Shown: one piece after another, positions 46,542 through 56,927 of the stretch
Position numbering within the stretch: the first letter of the stretch is position 1
How the letters are laid out: the number at the start of each line of letters is the position of its first letter
DNA from: Acidobacteriota bacterium
GTDB taxonomy: Bacteria > Acidobacteriota > Vicinamibacteria > Vicinamibacterales > UBA2999
Direction: 5' to 3'
DNA length: 64,000 nucleotides
Assembly: GCA_947482665.1 (NCBI GenBank)
Contig: CANKJK010000004.1
Span: 186,001-250,000 of the forward strand
Notes under the pieces: generated by a model
The model's input: only the letters and a program-made list of their open reading frames with translations
The model's database searches: none
What the model was told of the DNA's origin: nothing
Made by a program: the position numbers and the translations under genes

Positions 46542-48812
46542 ATGTTTATGCGGGCGTCCGGCGCTCTACCGCTCCTGATCGCGTGCGCTCTGAGCAGCGT
46601 CCCCGCTTTGGCGCAGGGGGTGGGCGCAGGTCGTGGGGCCTCGCAGGCGCCCGCGCTGGCTCCGGGCGCTCCGCCCGCGCCGATTGCCCCTGAGGTGATT
46701 TCCAGAGACGCCGCCGGCCACGCCACCATCCGGGCCCAACGGGTCACCACCCCCATCAAGATCGACGGCAAGCTCGACGAAGAGGCCTACAGCCTCCCCT
46801 CCTTCTCGGGCTTCATTCAGGCCGAGCCAAAGTCCGGGGAGCCGGCCACCGAGCGCACGGAGGTCTGGCTCCTGTTCGACGACGACAACGTCTATCTCGT
46901 CGCCCGCTGCTGGGAAACGCACCCCGAGCGCATTACCGCAAACGAGATGCGGCGCGACAGCGCGGCGATTCAGTACAACGACCTCATCAGCTTCTCGCTT
47001 GACACGTTCTACGACCACCGCAATGCCACCAACTTCGGCGTCAGCGTGCTGGGGGGGCGCACCGACGGCCAGGTGACCGACGAGCGCGTGTTCAACATCG
47101 ACTACAACCCCATCTGGAATGTGCGCACGGGTCGATTCCCTCAGGGGTGGGTGATGGAAGCCGCCATCCCCTTCAAGTCGCTCCGCTACAGGCAGGGCCA
47201 CGATCAGGTGTGGGGCCTCATCATGCGGCGCTCCAACCGGTGGAAGAATGAAATCTCCTATCTGATCCCGATCCCGGCCGCGCAGTCGTCGCGAGGCACG
47301 CTGCTCGTGTCGGCGGCGGCGTCGGTCGTGGGCCTCGAGGCGCCACGCGGCTCGCGCCGGCTGGAGGTGAAACCCTACGTGACGGCCAGCACCTCGAAGG
47401 ACCGGGCTGTGTCGTCCGGGTCAAAGACGGATGCGGCGGTGGGCGGAGAGGTGAAGTACGGCCTCACGCAGAACCTCTCGGCGGACTTCACCTACAACAC
47501 CGACTTCGCGCAGGTCGAGGCGGACGAGCAGCAGGTCAACCTCACACGGTTCAGTCTCTTCTTCCCGGAGAAGCGCGAGTTCTTCCTCGAAAACAGCGGC
47601 ATCTTCTCCTTCGGCGGCAGCACGGGTGGCAACGTGCCCGTCATGTTCTACAGCCGCCGGATTGGGCTCAACGGCTCCAGCGTGGTGCCGCTCAATGCCG
47701 GCGGGCGCCTGACGGGCCGGGTCGGCAAGATGACCGTGGGCGCCGTGTCGCTCCGCACGTCTGAGCTGGGTGCGACGCCTGCCACGACCTTCTCCGCCCT
47801 CCGCCTCAAGCGCAACCTGCTGCGCCGGAGCAACCTGGGTCTCATCTACACGGGCCGATCCACGACCCAGGCCGGCGGCACGGGAAACGACGCCTATGGG
47901 GCCGACGCCAGCTTCTCCTTCTTCTCCAACGTCAACCTCTATACCTACTGGGCGCGCTCGCGCACGCCCACCGCGGCGCAATCGGGCGACGACCAGAGCT
48001 CCCGCGCGGAACTCGATTACACCGGTGACCGCTACGGTGTGCAGGCCCGCTATCTGGCCGTGGGAAGCCACTTCACCCCTGACATCGGCTTCGTCCGCCG
48101 GGCAGACATGCGGGAGGTGCTGGCCCAGGTCCGCTTCAGCCCGCGCACCAGGAAGAGCCGCGTGGTCCGGAAGTATTCCTACCGCTCGTCGTTTCAGCGC
48201 GTGGCCAACGGCGCGGGTCGTCTTGAGTCGCGCGACCTGCTGGGGGAGTTTGCCGCCGAGCTCCACAATGCGGACCGGATCGCGATCACCGCGGACGCGA
48301 TACACGAATTCCTGCCCCGTCCATTTGCCATCGCGCCCGGCGTGACGATTCCCGTGGGCGCCTACGACTACAGGAACGTGCGGGCGTCGTGGTTGTTTGG
48401 GCAGACCTCGCGCATGGCGGGTGAGGCCTCCATCGATCAGGGCTCCTTCTACGATGGCTACCGCACGGTCCTCGCCCTGAGCGCGGGGAGAATGGACGTC
48501 TCGCCGAGGCTCTCACTGCAACCGACGGCCTCGATGAATCGCGTCCACCTCGGTGCCGGCGATTTCACGACGAATCTCGTGGGCAGCCGGGTCACCTTCA
48601 CGATGACGCCGCTCAGCTTTGCCAGCGCGCTGGTTCAGTACAATTCCTCGACGCACTCGGTGGCGTCGAATCTGCGCCTGCGCTGGGAGTACCAGCCGGG
48701 CAGCGAGTTCTTCGTGGTCTATAACGAGCAGCGTGACACCGGCGCGGCTCGTCTACCTGGGCTGGCCAACCGCTCGTTCATCGTCAAGCTCAACAGACTC
48801 GTCCGGTTCTAA
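46542..48812 (+). CDS. DUF5916 protein with N-terminal CBM9-like domain (paralog 1)
   Basis: IKIDGKLDEEAYSLPSFSGFIQAEPKSGEPATERTEVWLLFDDDNVYLVARCWE; QVEADEQQVNLTRFSLFFPEKREFFLENSGIF; C-terminal WEYQPGSEFFVVYNEQRDT. Confidence 0.88.
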   Translation: MFMRASGALPLLIACALSSVPALAQGVGAGRGASQAPALAPGAPPAPIAPEVISRDAAGHATIRAQRVTTPIKIDGKLDEEAYSLPSFSGFIQAEPKSGEPATERTEVWLLFDDDNVYLVARCWETHPERITANEMRRDSAAIQYNDLISFSLDTFYDHRNATNFGVSVLGGRTDGQVTDERVFNIDYNPIWNVRTGRFPQGWVMEAAIPFKSLRYRQGHDQVWGLIMRRSNRWKNEISYLIPIPAAQSSRGTLLVSAAASVVGLEAPRGSRRLEVKPYVTASTSKDRAVSSGSKTDAAVGGEVKYGLTQNLSADFTYNTDFAQVEADEQQVNLTRFSLFFPEKREFFLENSGIFSFGGSTGGNVPVMFYSRRIGLNGSSVVPLNAGGRLTGRVGKMTVGAVSLRTSELGATPATTFSALRLKRNLLRRSNLGLIYTGRSTTQAGGTGNDAYGADASFSFFSNVNLYTYWARSRTPTAAQSGDDQSSRAELDYTGDRYGVQARYLAVGSHFTPDIGFVRRADMREVLAQVRFSPRTRKSRVVRKYSYRSSFQRVANGAGRLESRDLLGEFAAELHNADRIAITADAIHEFLPRPFAIAPGVTIPVGAYDYRNVRASWLFGQTSRMAGEASIDQGSFYDGYRTVLALSAGRMDVSPRLSLQPTASMNRVHLGAGDFTTNLVGSRVTFTMTPLSFASALVQYNSSTHSVASNLRLRWEYQPGSEFFVVYNEQRDTGAARLPGLANRSFIVKLNRLVRF

Positions 48813-48836
48813 GCGCCGCTGGCGTCCAGGAGTCCC

Positions 48837-51101
48837 ATGTTCCGTTGTGTCATCCCCGGCCTGGTCGTTGGACTGTTGCTCACCGGCCCGGTGTGTGTGT
48901 CCGCCCAGGTTGCCGTCGACCCGCCCGCGCCGGTGGCGCCAGCCACCGTCACCCGAACGCCGGATGGCCGCGCCACGATCCGCGCCGTCCGCGTGACGAC
49001 GCCGATGCGCATTGACGGCAAGCTGGACGAAGCCATCTACAGTCAGGTCCCGCCCATCTCCGACTTCATCCAGAGCGACCCGAAGCCGGGCGAAGTGGCG
49101 GCCGAGAAGACCGACGTGTGGGTGCTCTTTGACGACTCGCGCGTCTACGTCGTCGCCCGCTGCTGGGAAACGCACCCTGAGCGGATGATCGCCAACGAGA
49201 TGCGGCGCGACAGCAACATCCTCTTTCCCGGCAATGACAACTTCGTCGTCGACCTGGACACCTTTCACGACCGCCGCAACGGCGTGATGTTCGGCGTCAA
49301 CCCCATCGGCGGGCGCAATGATGGCCAGGCCCTGAACGGCCAGCAGTACAACGGCGACTACAACCCGATCTGGACCTTCAAGACCGGCCGCTTCGAGGGC
49401 GGCTGGACGGTGGAGATGTCCATTCCGTTCAAGTCGCTGCGCTACACGCCTGGCCGCGAGCAGGTGTGGGGCATGGTCGCCGTCCGGCAGAGCAAGTGGA
49501 GGAACGAAGTGTCGTTCCTGACGAAGATGCCGGCCTCGCGCGGCCATCGCGCCATCCTGGAAACGTCGCTGGGCGCGAACCTGGTGGGCATCGAAGCACC
49601 GCTCACCGCACGGAACATCGAGGTGAAGCCCTTCGCCATTGCCGACGTGACGACGGACCGCCTGGCCAAGCCCCCTGTCTCGAATGATGTCGGGGCCGAC
49701 GCTGGTCTCGATGTGAAGTACGGGATCACGCGCAATCTGACGGCGGACCTGACGGTCCGCACGGACTTTGCCCAGGTCGAGGCCGACGAGCAGCAGATCA
49801 ACCTCACCCGCTTCAACCTCTTCTTCCCGGAGAAGCGCGACTTCTTCCTGGAGAACCAGGGCACCTTCTCCTTCGGCGGCGTGGTGACGTCCGGCTCCGC
49901 GGCGGGCGCCAGTGACGCACCCATCCTCTTCTACAGCCGGCGCATCGGGCTCGATGGCGGCGCCGAGGTGCCGATCCAGGCGGGTGGGCGTCTGACCGGT
50001 CGCGTGGGCCGCTTCAGCCTCGGCGTCATCAACATCGAATCCGGCGACGCGCCCGAGCGGAACCTGCAGGCTACCAACTTCACGGTGCTTCGCCTCAAGC
50101 GCGACATCTTCCGCAAGAGCAGCGTGGGCGTCATGATGACGTCGCGGTCGGCCCTGCGGGCCGGCGGTGGCCGCAACGAAGCCTTCGGCGCGGATGCGTC
50201 ACTGGGCTTCTTCGCCAACATGTTCGTCTACGGCTATGTGGCGAAGGCCCGTTCGGAGTCAGCGAAGGCGGGCGACGACATGAGCCACCGCGTGCAGCTC
50301 GACTACCCGGGTGACCGGTATGCGCTGCAGCTCGAACGCCTCGGCGTGGGGAGCCGCTTCGACCCCGGGGTGGGCTTCGCGCGGCGCACCGGCGTCGAGA
50401 AGCACTACGCGCAGGCCAAGTTCACGCCCCGGACCAAGCGCGTGAAGTCGATCCGGAAGTTCAACTACATCGGCTCGTTCTCGCACATCGACAACACCGT
50501 GGCCCACCGGCTGGACACGCGGGTTGTTGACGGCGAGTTCGGTATCGAGCTGCAGAACAGCGACCGGTTCTTCACAGGGTACGCCTCGACCTACGAATAT
50601 CTGCCGCAGCCCTTCCGGATCGCGACCGGCGTCACGCTCCCGGTGGGCGGCTACGACTACGGCATCGGCCGCATCGGCTACAACTTTGGCCGGCAGCGGA
50701 AAGTCTCGGGAAACGTGCAGCTCGAGAGCGGGACGTTCTACAGCGGCCATCGCACCACGCTGGCCGTCAGCTCCGGCCGCTACAGCCCGCTCCCGCGCCT
50801 CTCGGCCGAGCCGAACGTCTCCATCAATCGCGTGCGGCTGCCGGTGGGGGACTTCACGACGACCTTGCTCGGATCGCGGGTGACCTACACACTGACGCCC
50901 ATGGCGTTTGTGAGCGCGCTCGTGCAGTACAACTCAGGCTCACGCACGGTCAGCACCAACGCGCGGTTGCGGTGGGAGTATCGGCCGGGCAGTGAGTTCT
51001 TCGTGGTCTACAACGAGCAGCGCGACACGCTCGGTCTCGGCGCGCCGGATCTGCAGAACCGCGCGCTCATCGTGAAGATGAATCACTCGCTGCGGTTCTG
51101 A
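48837..51101 (+). CDS. DUF5916 protein (paralog 2)
   Basis: MRIDGKLDEAIYSQVPPISDFIQSDPKPGE...QVEADEQQINLTRFNLFFPEKRDFFLENQGTFSFGG. Confidence 0.88.
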   Translation: MFRCVIPGLVVGLLLTGPVCVSAQVAVDPPAPVAPATVTRTPDGRATIRAVRVTTPMRIDGKLDEAIYSQVPPISDFIQSDPKPGEVAAEKTDVWVLFDDSRVYVVARCWETHPERMIANEMRRDSNILFPGNDNFVVDLDTFHDRRNGVMFGVNPIGGRNDGQALNGQQYNGDYNPIWTFKTGRFEGGWTVEMSIPFKSLRYTPGREQVWGMVAVRQSKWRNEVSFLTKMPASRGHRAILETSLGANLVGIEAPLTARNIEVKPFAIADVTTDRLAKPPVSNDVGADAGLDVKYGITRNLTADLTVRTDFAQVEADEQQINLTRFNLFFPEKRDFFLENQGTFSFGGVVTSGSAAGASDAPILFYSRRIGLDGGAEVPIQAGGRLTGRVGRFSLGVINIESGDAPERNLQATNFTVLRLKRDIFRKSSVGVMMTSRSALRAGGGRNEAFGADASLGFFANMFVYGYVAKARSESAKAGDDMSHRVQLDYPGDRYALQLERLGVGSRFDPGVGFARRTGVEKHYAQAKFTPRTKRVKSIRKFNYIGSFSHIDNTVAHRLDTRVVDGEFGIELQNSDRFFTGYASTYEYLPQPFRIATGVTLPVGGYDYGIGRIGYNFGRQRKVSGNVQLESGTFYSGHRTTLAVSSGRYSPLPRLSAEPNVSINRVRLPVGDFTTTLLGSRVTYTLTPMAFVSALVQYNSGSRTVSTNARLRWEYRPGSEFFVVYNEQRDTLGLGAPDLQNRALIVKMNHSLRF

Positions 51102-51148
51102 CGGCGAGGGCCACGGGCTGACCCTCGCCGCTCTGAAGTCTCAGCTCG

Positions 51149-52834
51149 TCAGTCGAGTGGCTCGATCTTCATCACCCTGGCCGTCCGCTTGTTGGTGCCC
51201 CAGATGATCGGCTTCGTCGTGGTCGTGTCGATGGAGAGCTTCTTCACGTCCAGCTCCGCCGGCCACTGGAATTCCACGATCTCGCCGGTCTTGGGATCCA
51301 GCTGAATCAGCCGCTCCGTCATGTTGCTCGGGTAGTAGACGCGGCCCTTGCTGTCCGGCGTGGAGGCCGTATAGGGCTCCGACCAGGGGCGCACGTCCCA
51401 GCGCTGCACCTTGCCGGTCTTGAGGTCCACGACGCTGACCTTATCGCCGAGGTATTCACCGAACCAGAAGCGGTCCTGCGAGTCCACGCGTCCACGGCGC
51501 GCCTTGAGTCCCGGCACCGAGATCCAGGTGACCTTATTCGTCTTGGTGTCGATGCCGATGATGCCGCCAGGCCCGCGGTAGGTCGCGAACCAGGGGTTGC
51601 CCTTCGAGTCGACGACGTTATGGTAGCCGCCGGAGCCCTTCGGCACGGTCGGGTCGGTCTGATAGCTGAACTTGCCCGTCACCTGCATCGTCTTCGGGTC
51701 CACGCGCGTGTTGCCGGCCCACACGGAGCCGTCGCCGCCGAGCGCTACGAACTGGCTCGCCACGCCCGGGACGGACGTGAACTGCCCAGTCTTCGGGTCG
51801 TACTTCGTGAGCGGGGCCGAGCCCCCCGGGATGCGCATCGGGAACCAGACGTTGTCGTCCTTGTCGACGACGATGTCCTGCCCGCCCTCGAGGTCGCCCT
51901 TGGGCACGGCCGGCATCGGGATCTCGGTGATGGCGCCCGTCTTCGGCTCGAACTTGCCGAGAGTCTGCCGGCTCTGGTCGGTGTACCAGAGGATGCCCTT
52001 TGAATCCATGTCGGAGTCGTGCGAGACGGTTGACGCCGTCGGCATGTCGTACTCGGTGATGATGACCTGCGTGCCCTTGCCCTTGGGGCGGGGCAGGGCC
52101 TTCAGCTCAAAGGGCCACGTCGTGCGGCCGCCGCTTAGATTGTTCTGGGAGAGATACTCGGCGACCTCCGTCCGCGGAAGGCCAGGGAAGAAGCCCCACT
52201 CGGGCACGTTGACGAAGCCCTCGCGACCGTGCTCCTGGATGCGCGCCGCGCGGCCCCGCTTGTTGTCGTTGCTCACGGCCGTGCCGTCCGAGTAGTAGTT
52301 CATCATCCGCAGCATCGCCTTCAGGAATTCATCCGGCGTGTGCTTGGACTTCAGGATGCGCTGGTAGGTGTGGCAGTAGCCGCAGCTCATCAGCTGGTGG
52401 TTGAACCGCTCCTTCTGCTCGGGCGTGCCGTTCATGCTCGCGGCCCACTCGGCCGAAGTGAGCTGGCTGGCGAGATCCTGTGTCTTCGCGAGGGTGAGGT
52501 CCGCCTTCGCGGCCTTGCCCGCCACCACCGTGGCCGCACCGCCCGAGGCGAGGTCGAAGCCGGTCGCGCGAATCTTCAGTGCATAGGTGCCCGGCTCCAG
52601 GTGTGTGCGCGGGAACGTGTACTCGCCCTTGGCGTTGCTGACGACGGACACCGTGAAGGTGGCGCCCTCGCGGCGGGCGCTCACGACCACGCCCTCCATC
52701 TTGCCTTCCTCTGAGGACGTGACGACGCCTGTCAGGGCCGCTCCGCCCTGCGCCGACACACCCTGGCCCATCAGGGCCGCCAGGCCCAGTACGCCGATGA
52801 TCCCGGCGAGTGCGACAAATCGATTCGCGCGCAT
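51149..52834 (-). CDS. Secreted fusion: carboxypeptidase-regulatory-like domain + monohaem CxxCH + Vgb-like beta-propeller
   Basis: GVVTSSEEGKMEGVVVSARR...YTFPRTHLEPGTYALKIRATG; MSCGYCHTYQRI; Vgb/NHL repeats ILWYTDQSRQTLGKFEPKTG, NVWFPMRIPGG. Confidence 0.8.
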   Translation of the reverse strand: MRANRFVALAGIIGVLGLAALMGQGVSAQGGAALTGVVTSSEEGKMEGVVVSARREGATFTVSVVSNAKGEYTFPRTHLEPGTYALKIRATGFDLASGGAATVVAGKAAKADLTLAKTQDLASQLTSAEWAASMNGTPEQKERFNHQLMSCGYCHTYQRILKSKHTPDEFLKAMLRMMNYYSDGTAVSNDNKRGRAARIQEHGREGFVNVPEWGFFPGLPRTEVAEYLSQNNLSGGRTTWPFELKALPRPKGKGTQVIITEYDMPTASTVSHDSDMDSKGILWYTDQSRQTLGKFEPKTGAITEIPMPAVPKGDLEGGQDIVVDKDDNVWFPMRIPGGSAPLTKYDPKTGQFTSVPGVASQFVALGGDGSVWAGNTRVDPKTMQVTGKFSYQTDPTVPKGSGGYHNVVDSKGNPWFATYRGPGGIIGIDTKTNKVTWISVPGLKARRGRVDSQDRFWFGEYLGDKVSVVDLKTGKVQRWDVRPWSEPYTASTPDSKGRVYYPSNMTERLIQLDPKTGEIVEFQWPAELDVKKLSIDTTTTKPIIWGTNKRTARVMKIEPLD

Positions 52835-52979
52835 GCATCCTCCTCAAAAGCGAGACCCGGAGAGCCGGCGTCACCGCGTGCCGGGCGCGGCACTGGGGCC
52901 GGATTCTATCCCGCCGGAGCGGGCGCCGCGGTGGAGAAGATCGCCGGAAGCGACGTGATCGAGGGAGTGCGCTGGTGGC

Positions 52980-55304
52980 CTAGAACCGCAGCAGCCGGTT
53001 CACCTTCACGATGACCGACCGGTTCACCAGAGAGGGGAAGGCGGGCGCCAGGGTGTCGCGCTGCTCGTTGTAGACGACGAACAGCTCGCTGCCCGGCTGA
53101 TATTCCCAGCGGAACCGCACGTTGGAGGCGACCGATGCGGTGGCCGAGTTGTACTGAATCAGCGCGCTGGCGAACATCAGGGGCGTCACGGTATAGGTGA
53201 TGCGCGACCCGATGAGGTTCGTCGTGAAGTCGCCCTGCGCCAGGCGCACACGGTTCATCGAGACGCTCGGCTCGACCGACAGGTGTGTGCCGAAGCTGGC
53301 ACGGCCGGCGCTTGCGCTCAGCACGGTCTTGTGCCCGTTGTAGAAGCTGCCGTGCTCCAGCAGCAGGTTGGCCGAGACGAGTCGCTGGCGGCCGATGTTG
53401 TAGCCGAGCTTGGTGGCGTTGAAGTCGTAGTCCGCCACGGGCAGCGTCACGTTCCTGGCAATGCGGAAGGGCGCGGGGAGTGATTCGTGCGTGCTCAGGT
53501 TCGAGACGAACACGCGGTCGCCGTTGTGAAAGTCGATCGCAAACTCGCCATTGACCTCGCGCGTTTCGAGCCGCCCGGTGCCGTCCTCGATGTAGTCCAC
53601 CGAGCCCGTCCACGAGAGCTTGCGCAGGTGCGCGCTCTTCCTGGGCCGTGGGCTGAATCGGCCGACCGCGTAGGTGCGGCGCATGTCGGGTCGAGGCACG
53701 AAGCCCACCTCGGGGTTGAAGTGGTCGCCCACGGTGAGCCGCTCCACCTGCAGGCCGTAGCGGTCGCCGCTGTAGTCCATCTGGGCCCGAACGCTCGCGT
53801 TGTCACGGTCGAGCCCTGGCGTGTGTGACTGCGCCCAGTACGTGTTGACGACCAGGTTGTTGAAGAAGGCGAAGGAGCCGTCGACGCCGTAGACGCTGTT
53901 GTGGCCGTTGTCCAGAACGGAGCGGGAGCGGTCGGTCAGGATGACGCCCACGCTGCTCTTGCGGAGGATGTCGCGCTTGAGGCGCACGGCCGTGAAGTTC
54001 GTGGCGCGCGCGGCGGCCGCCGCGTCCTCGCCGGCCTCGATATTGAGTGCCCCGACGGAGAAGCGCCCGACCCGGCCAGTCACCCGGCCGCCTCCCAGAA
54101 TGGGGACTTCGCGTCCGTGGGCGATCCCGATCTGGCGGCTGTAGAAGAGCACGGGCGTCTTGTCGCCAGAGGTCGCGTTCGGCCCTGACCCTGACGGCGC
54201 GGCGCCGCCGAATGTAAACGTGCCCGAGTTCTCGAGGAAGAACTCCCGCTTCTCCGGGAAGAACAGATTGAACCGCGTCAGGTTCACCTGTTGATCATCG
54301 GCCTCCACCTGCGCGAAGTCCGTCCGTACCGTGACGTCGGCGGTGAGGCTCCTACCGATGCCGTACTTCATGTCCACACCAGCGTCTGCCCCGGGGTTGT
54401 TCAGCACCTTCGGCGTGGCGGCCTTGTCCGTGTTGAGGTCCGTGATGACATAGGGCTTCACTTCCAGATTGCGCGAACTGGTTGGCGCCTCGATGCCGAC
54501 CACCGCTGGCGAGAGCGACATCCGGAAGTGCCCCTGCGTGCCGATGGCGGCAGGAATGGGCGTGAGGTAGGACGTCTCGTTCTTCCAGAAGTTCTTCCGC
54601 CGGGCCTGAAAGCCCCAGACCTGCGTGACGCCGGGCGCGAACCTGAGCGACTTGAAGGGGAGCGCGGCCTCCATCGTCCAGCCTCCCTCGAAGCGGCCCG
54701 TCTTGAGCGACCAGACCGGATTCCAGTCGCGGTTCATCTGCCGCTCATTGGTGATCTGCCCGTCGAGGCGCCCACCAAGCGGATTCACCTCAAAGAGAAA
54801 GCCGTTGCGCTTATCGCGGAAGGTGTCGAAGCTGAAGGCGAATTGGTCCTGCTGGCCGATGTTGCCGTCGCGGCGCATCTCGTTGGCCACCATCCGGTCC
54901 ATGCGACTTTCCCAGCACCGGGCCACCACGTAGACGTTGTCGCGATCGAAGAACAGCCACACCTCGGTCTTCTGAGAGGCGGGCGCCCCCTCCAGGGGCT
55001 CGTTCTGGATGAAGCCGGACATGGAGGGCACCGTGGCGTAGATCGCTTCGTCGAGCCGGCCGTCAATCCGCAGCGGCTCGGAGAGCCGCGTGGCACGCAC
55101 GGTGGCCTGTCCCGACGCATCACGGGCGATCACCTCGGGCGCCTGGGGTGGCGGTGGGCCACCTGGCGCCACCGGCGTGGGCGACTGCGCCAGCGCCGCG
55201 GAGCCCACGAGGAGGAGGCCTGTGACCGCGAGGCCGATCGTGGCGGCATGAAGCCGGGCGTGTGCGGCGACGCGCACAGAGACGGGGACACAGGCCGCGA
55301 TCAT
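52980..55304 (-). CDS. DUF5916 protein (paralog 3)
   Basis: LRIDGRLDEAIYATVPSMSGFIQNEP...QVEADDQQVNLTRFNLFFPEKREFFLENSGTF...WEYQPGSELFVVYNEQRDT. Confidence 0.88.
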   Translation of the reverse strand: MIAACVPVSVRVAAHARLHAATIGLAVTGLLLVGSAALAQSPTPVAPGGPPPPQAPEVIARDASGQATVRATRLSEPLRIDGRLDEAIYATVPSMSGFIQNEPLEGAPASQKTEVWLFFDRDNVYVVARCWESRMDRMVANEMRRDGNIGQQDQFAFSFDTFRDKRNGFLFEVNPLGGRLDGQITNERQMNRDWNPVWSLKTGRFEGGWTMEAALPFKSLRFAPGVTQVWGFQARRKNFWKNETSYLTPIPAAIGTQGHFRMSLSPAVVGIEAPTSSRNLEVKPYVITDLNTDKAATPKVLNNPGADAGVDMKYGIGRSLTADVTVRTDFAQVEADDQQVNLTRFNLFFPEKREFFLENSGTFTFGGAAPSGSGPNATSGDKTPVLFYSRQIGIAHGREVPILGGGRVTGRVGRFSVGALNIEAGEDAAAAARATNFTAVRLKRDILRKSSVGVILTDRSRSVLDNGHNSVYGVDGSFAFFNNLVVNTYWAQSHTPGLDRDNASVRAQMDYSGDRYGLQVERLTVGDHFNPEVGFVPRPDMRRTYAVGRFSPRPRKSAHLRKLSWTGSVDYIEDGTGRLETREVNGEFAIDFHNGDRVFVSNLSTHESLPAPFRIARNVTLPVADYDFNATKLGYNIGRQRLVSANLLLEHGSFYNGHKTVLSASAGRASFGTHLSVEPSVSMNRVRLAQGDFTTNLIGSRITYTVTPLMFASALIQYNSATASVASNVRFRWEYQPGSELFVVYNEQRDTLAPAFPSLVNRSVIVKVNRLLRF

Positions 55305-55368
55305 CCGGCCGATCTTACCCGCGCCGAGGGGGAGGGTGCGCAGGGAGCTGCGCCTGGCGTCGAGTGCG

Positions 55369-56205
55369 CTACTGGACGAACAGGTCGTGCGGCAGCGCCG
55401 GGATGACGCCGGTGGCCGTGGCGCGCTGGAAGAGGCCGTCGACGGCTGCGCGACCTTCGACGCCGAGCGACACCGAGAACTGATTCACGTAGAGGTCGAT
55501 GTGCTTGAACATCACCTCGTCCTGCATCTCCTGGGCGTGGTCGCGCACAAAGGGGAGCGTCACGTCTCGGTTGGTAAAGGCGAATTCCACGCTGCGCCGG
55601 AGCACCCGGTTCATCGCGCGCTGCACGTCCACCGGCAGCGTCCGGCGGACGACGATTCCACCGAGCGGAATCGGCAGCCCCGTCTCGGACTCCCAGAACT
55701 CGCCGAGGTCGACGATCTTCCGGAGGCCCTTCGCCTCGTAGGTGAAGCGGTTCTCGTGGATGATGAGCCCCGCATCGAACCTGTCATCGAGCAGAGCCGG
55801 CTCGATCTCCGAAAAGACCAGTTCCGTCTTGTCCGTCGCGGCTGGAAAGGCCAGGCCGAGCAGGAAGTTGGCCGTCGTGTACGTCCCGGGGATGGCGATG
55901 CGGAGGTGGCCGGCTGCCACCGCGTCTTGCGAGATCGGCCGCTTCGAGATCAGGAGCGGGCCGCAGTTGCGCCCGAGGGCGCTGCCGGCGTCGAGCAGGG
56001 CATAGCGGTCGGCGCAGTACGCAAACGCGTGATAGCTCAGCTTGGTGACGTCGATCCCGCCCGCGAAGGCGTCCCGGTTGAGCGCCTCCACATCAGCCAT
56101 CCGCACGTCGAACTCCAGGCCCTCCAGGTCGATGCGCTTGTGCACGATCGCATCGAACATGAAGCAGTCGTTCGGGCACGGAGAAAAGCCGAGCGAAAGC
56201 CTCAC
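55369..56205 (-). CDS. mqnD: 1,4-dihydroxy-6-naphthoate synthase (futalosine pathway)
   Basis: LSLGFSPCPNDCFMFDAIVH; DVTKLSYHAFAY; IAIPGTYTTANFLLGLAFP; IIHENRFTYEAKGL; GTG start overlaps mqnB stop. Confidence 0.93.
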   Translation of the reverse strand: MRLSLGFSPCPNDCFMFDAIVHKRIDLEGLEFDVRMADVEALNRDAFAGGIDVTKLSYHAFAYCADRYALLDAGSALGRNCGPLLISKRPISQDAVAAGHLRIAIPGTYTTANFLLGLAFPAATDKTELVFSEIEPALLDDRFDAGLIIHENRFTYEAKGLRKIVDLGEFWESETGLPIPLGGIVVRRTLPVDVQRAMNRVLRRSVEFAFTNRDVTLPFVRDHAQEMQDEVMFKHIDLYVNQFSVSLGVEGRAAVDGLFQRATATGVIPALPHDLFVQ

Positions 56206-56873
56206 AGCCCCTCCACGATGGCGAGGGCAGTCGCGTTGAGCGCCGCGATGGCCTCCGGCAGCTTCCAGGCCGCGCGGTTCCGGCGCTCGACGTAGTTCGA
56301 GATGGCGCGCACCTGTGCACACGGGATGCCCGCAGTCAGACAGGCATAGAGAAACGCCGCGCCTTCCATGCTTTCCACGTCCGCGTTGCAGCGCTCCAGC
56401 AGCGCCGCGATAGAAGGCTCGTGACCGTGCACCGTATTCACAGTGGCGCCCGTCACGCTGGGCAGGCCCGCGAGCGCCGGCCAGAGCGGTGGCGCGTGAT
56501 TGACGATGAGGCCGGAGGCGAAGGGCGCTTCGTTCGGATCCACGAGGCCGATGGCCGCAGCCGAGACGAAGCGGTCGCCATCCTCGACGCCGAATTCCGG
56601 GAGACCGTCGGCGGTGACATGGACAACGGTCGCCAGCGGGCGGGTTCTGTGAAAGCTCCCGCAGACGCCCAGATTCATCGCGGCGTCGTAACGGGCGTGG
56701 GCGAGTGCCGTTGCCGTCCGTGCAGCCGTGGCCACCATGCCAACACCCGTGACGAGCAGGTCAACCTCGTGGCCGCCGACGCGACGCGTGAGCGTGCCCG
56801 CCTGCGCGGGGCCGAGCGCCTCGGCGATCGGGGCGATTTCAGCGGGTGTGGCGGCGACGATGAGCAGGCGCAT
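56202..56873 (-). CDS. mqnB: Futalosine hydrolase
   Basis: VTGVGMVATAARTATALAHARYDAAMNLGVCGSF; DVESMEGAAFLYACLTAGIPCAQVRAISNYVERRNRAAWKLPEAI. Confidence 0.92.
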   Translation of the reverse strand: MRLLIVAATPAEIAPIAEALGPAQAGTLTRRVGGHEVDLLVTGVGMVATAARTATALAHARYDAAMNLGVCGSFHRTRPLATVVHVTADGLPEFGVEDGDRFVSAAAIGLVDPNEAPFASGLIVNHAPPLWPALAGLPSVTGATVNTVHGHEPSIAALLERCNADVESMEGAAFLYACLTAGIPCAQVRAISNYVERRNRAAWKLPEAIAALNATALAIVEGL

Positions 56874-56927
56874 CGCCGCTGATCGTACCGCAGCTGTGCA
56901 GCCCCAGGCGCGGTGGAGATCGGGTGC

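Noticed and set aside
47421-48305. 294-aa minus-strand ORF
   Set aside because: Antisense of the DUF5916 gene with conserved motifs on the + strand
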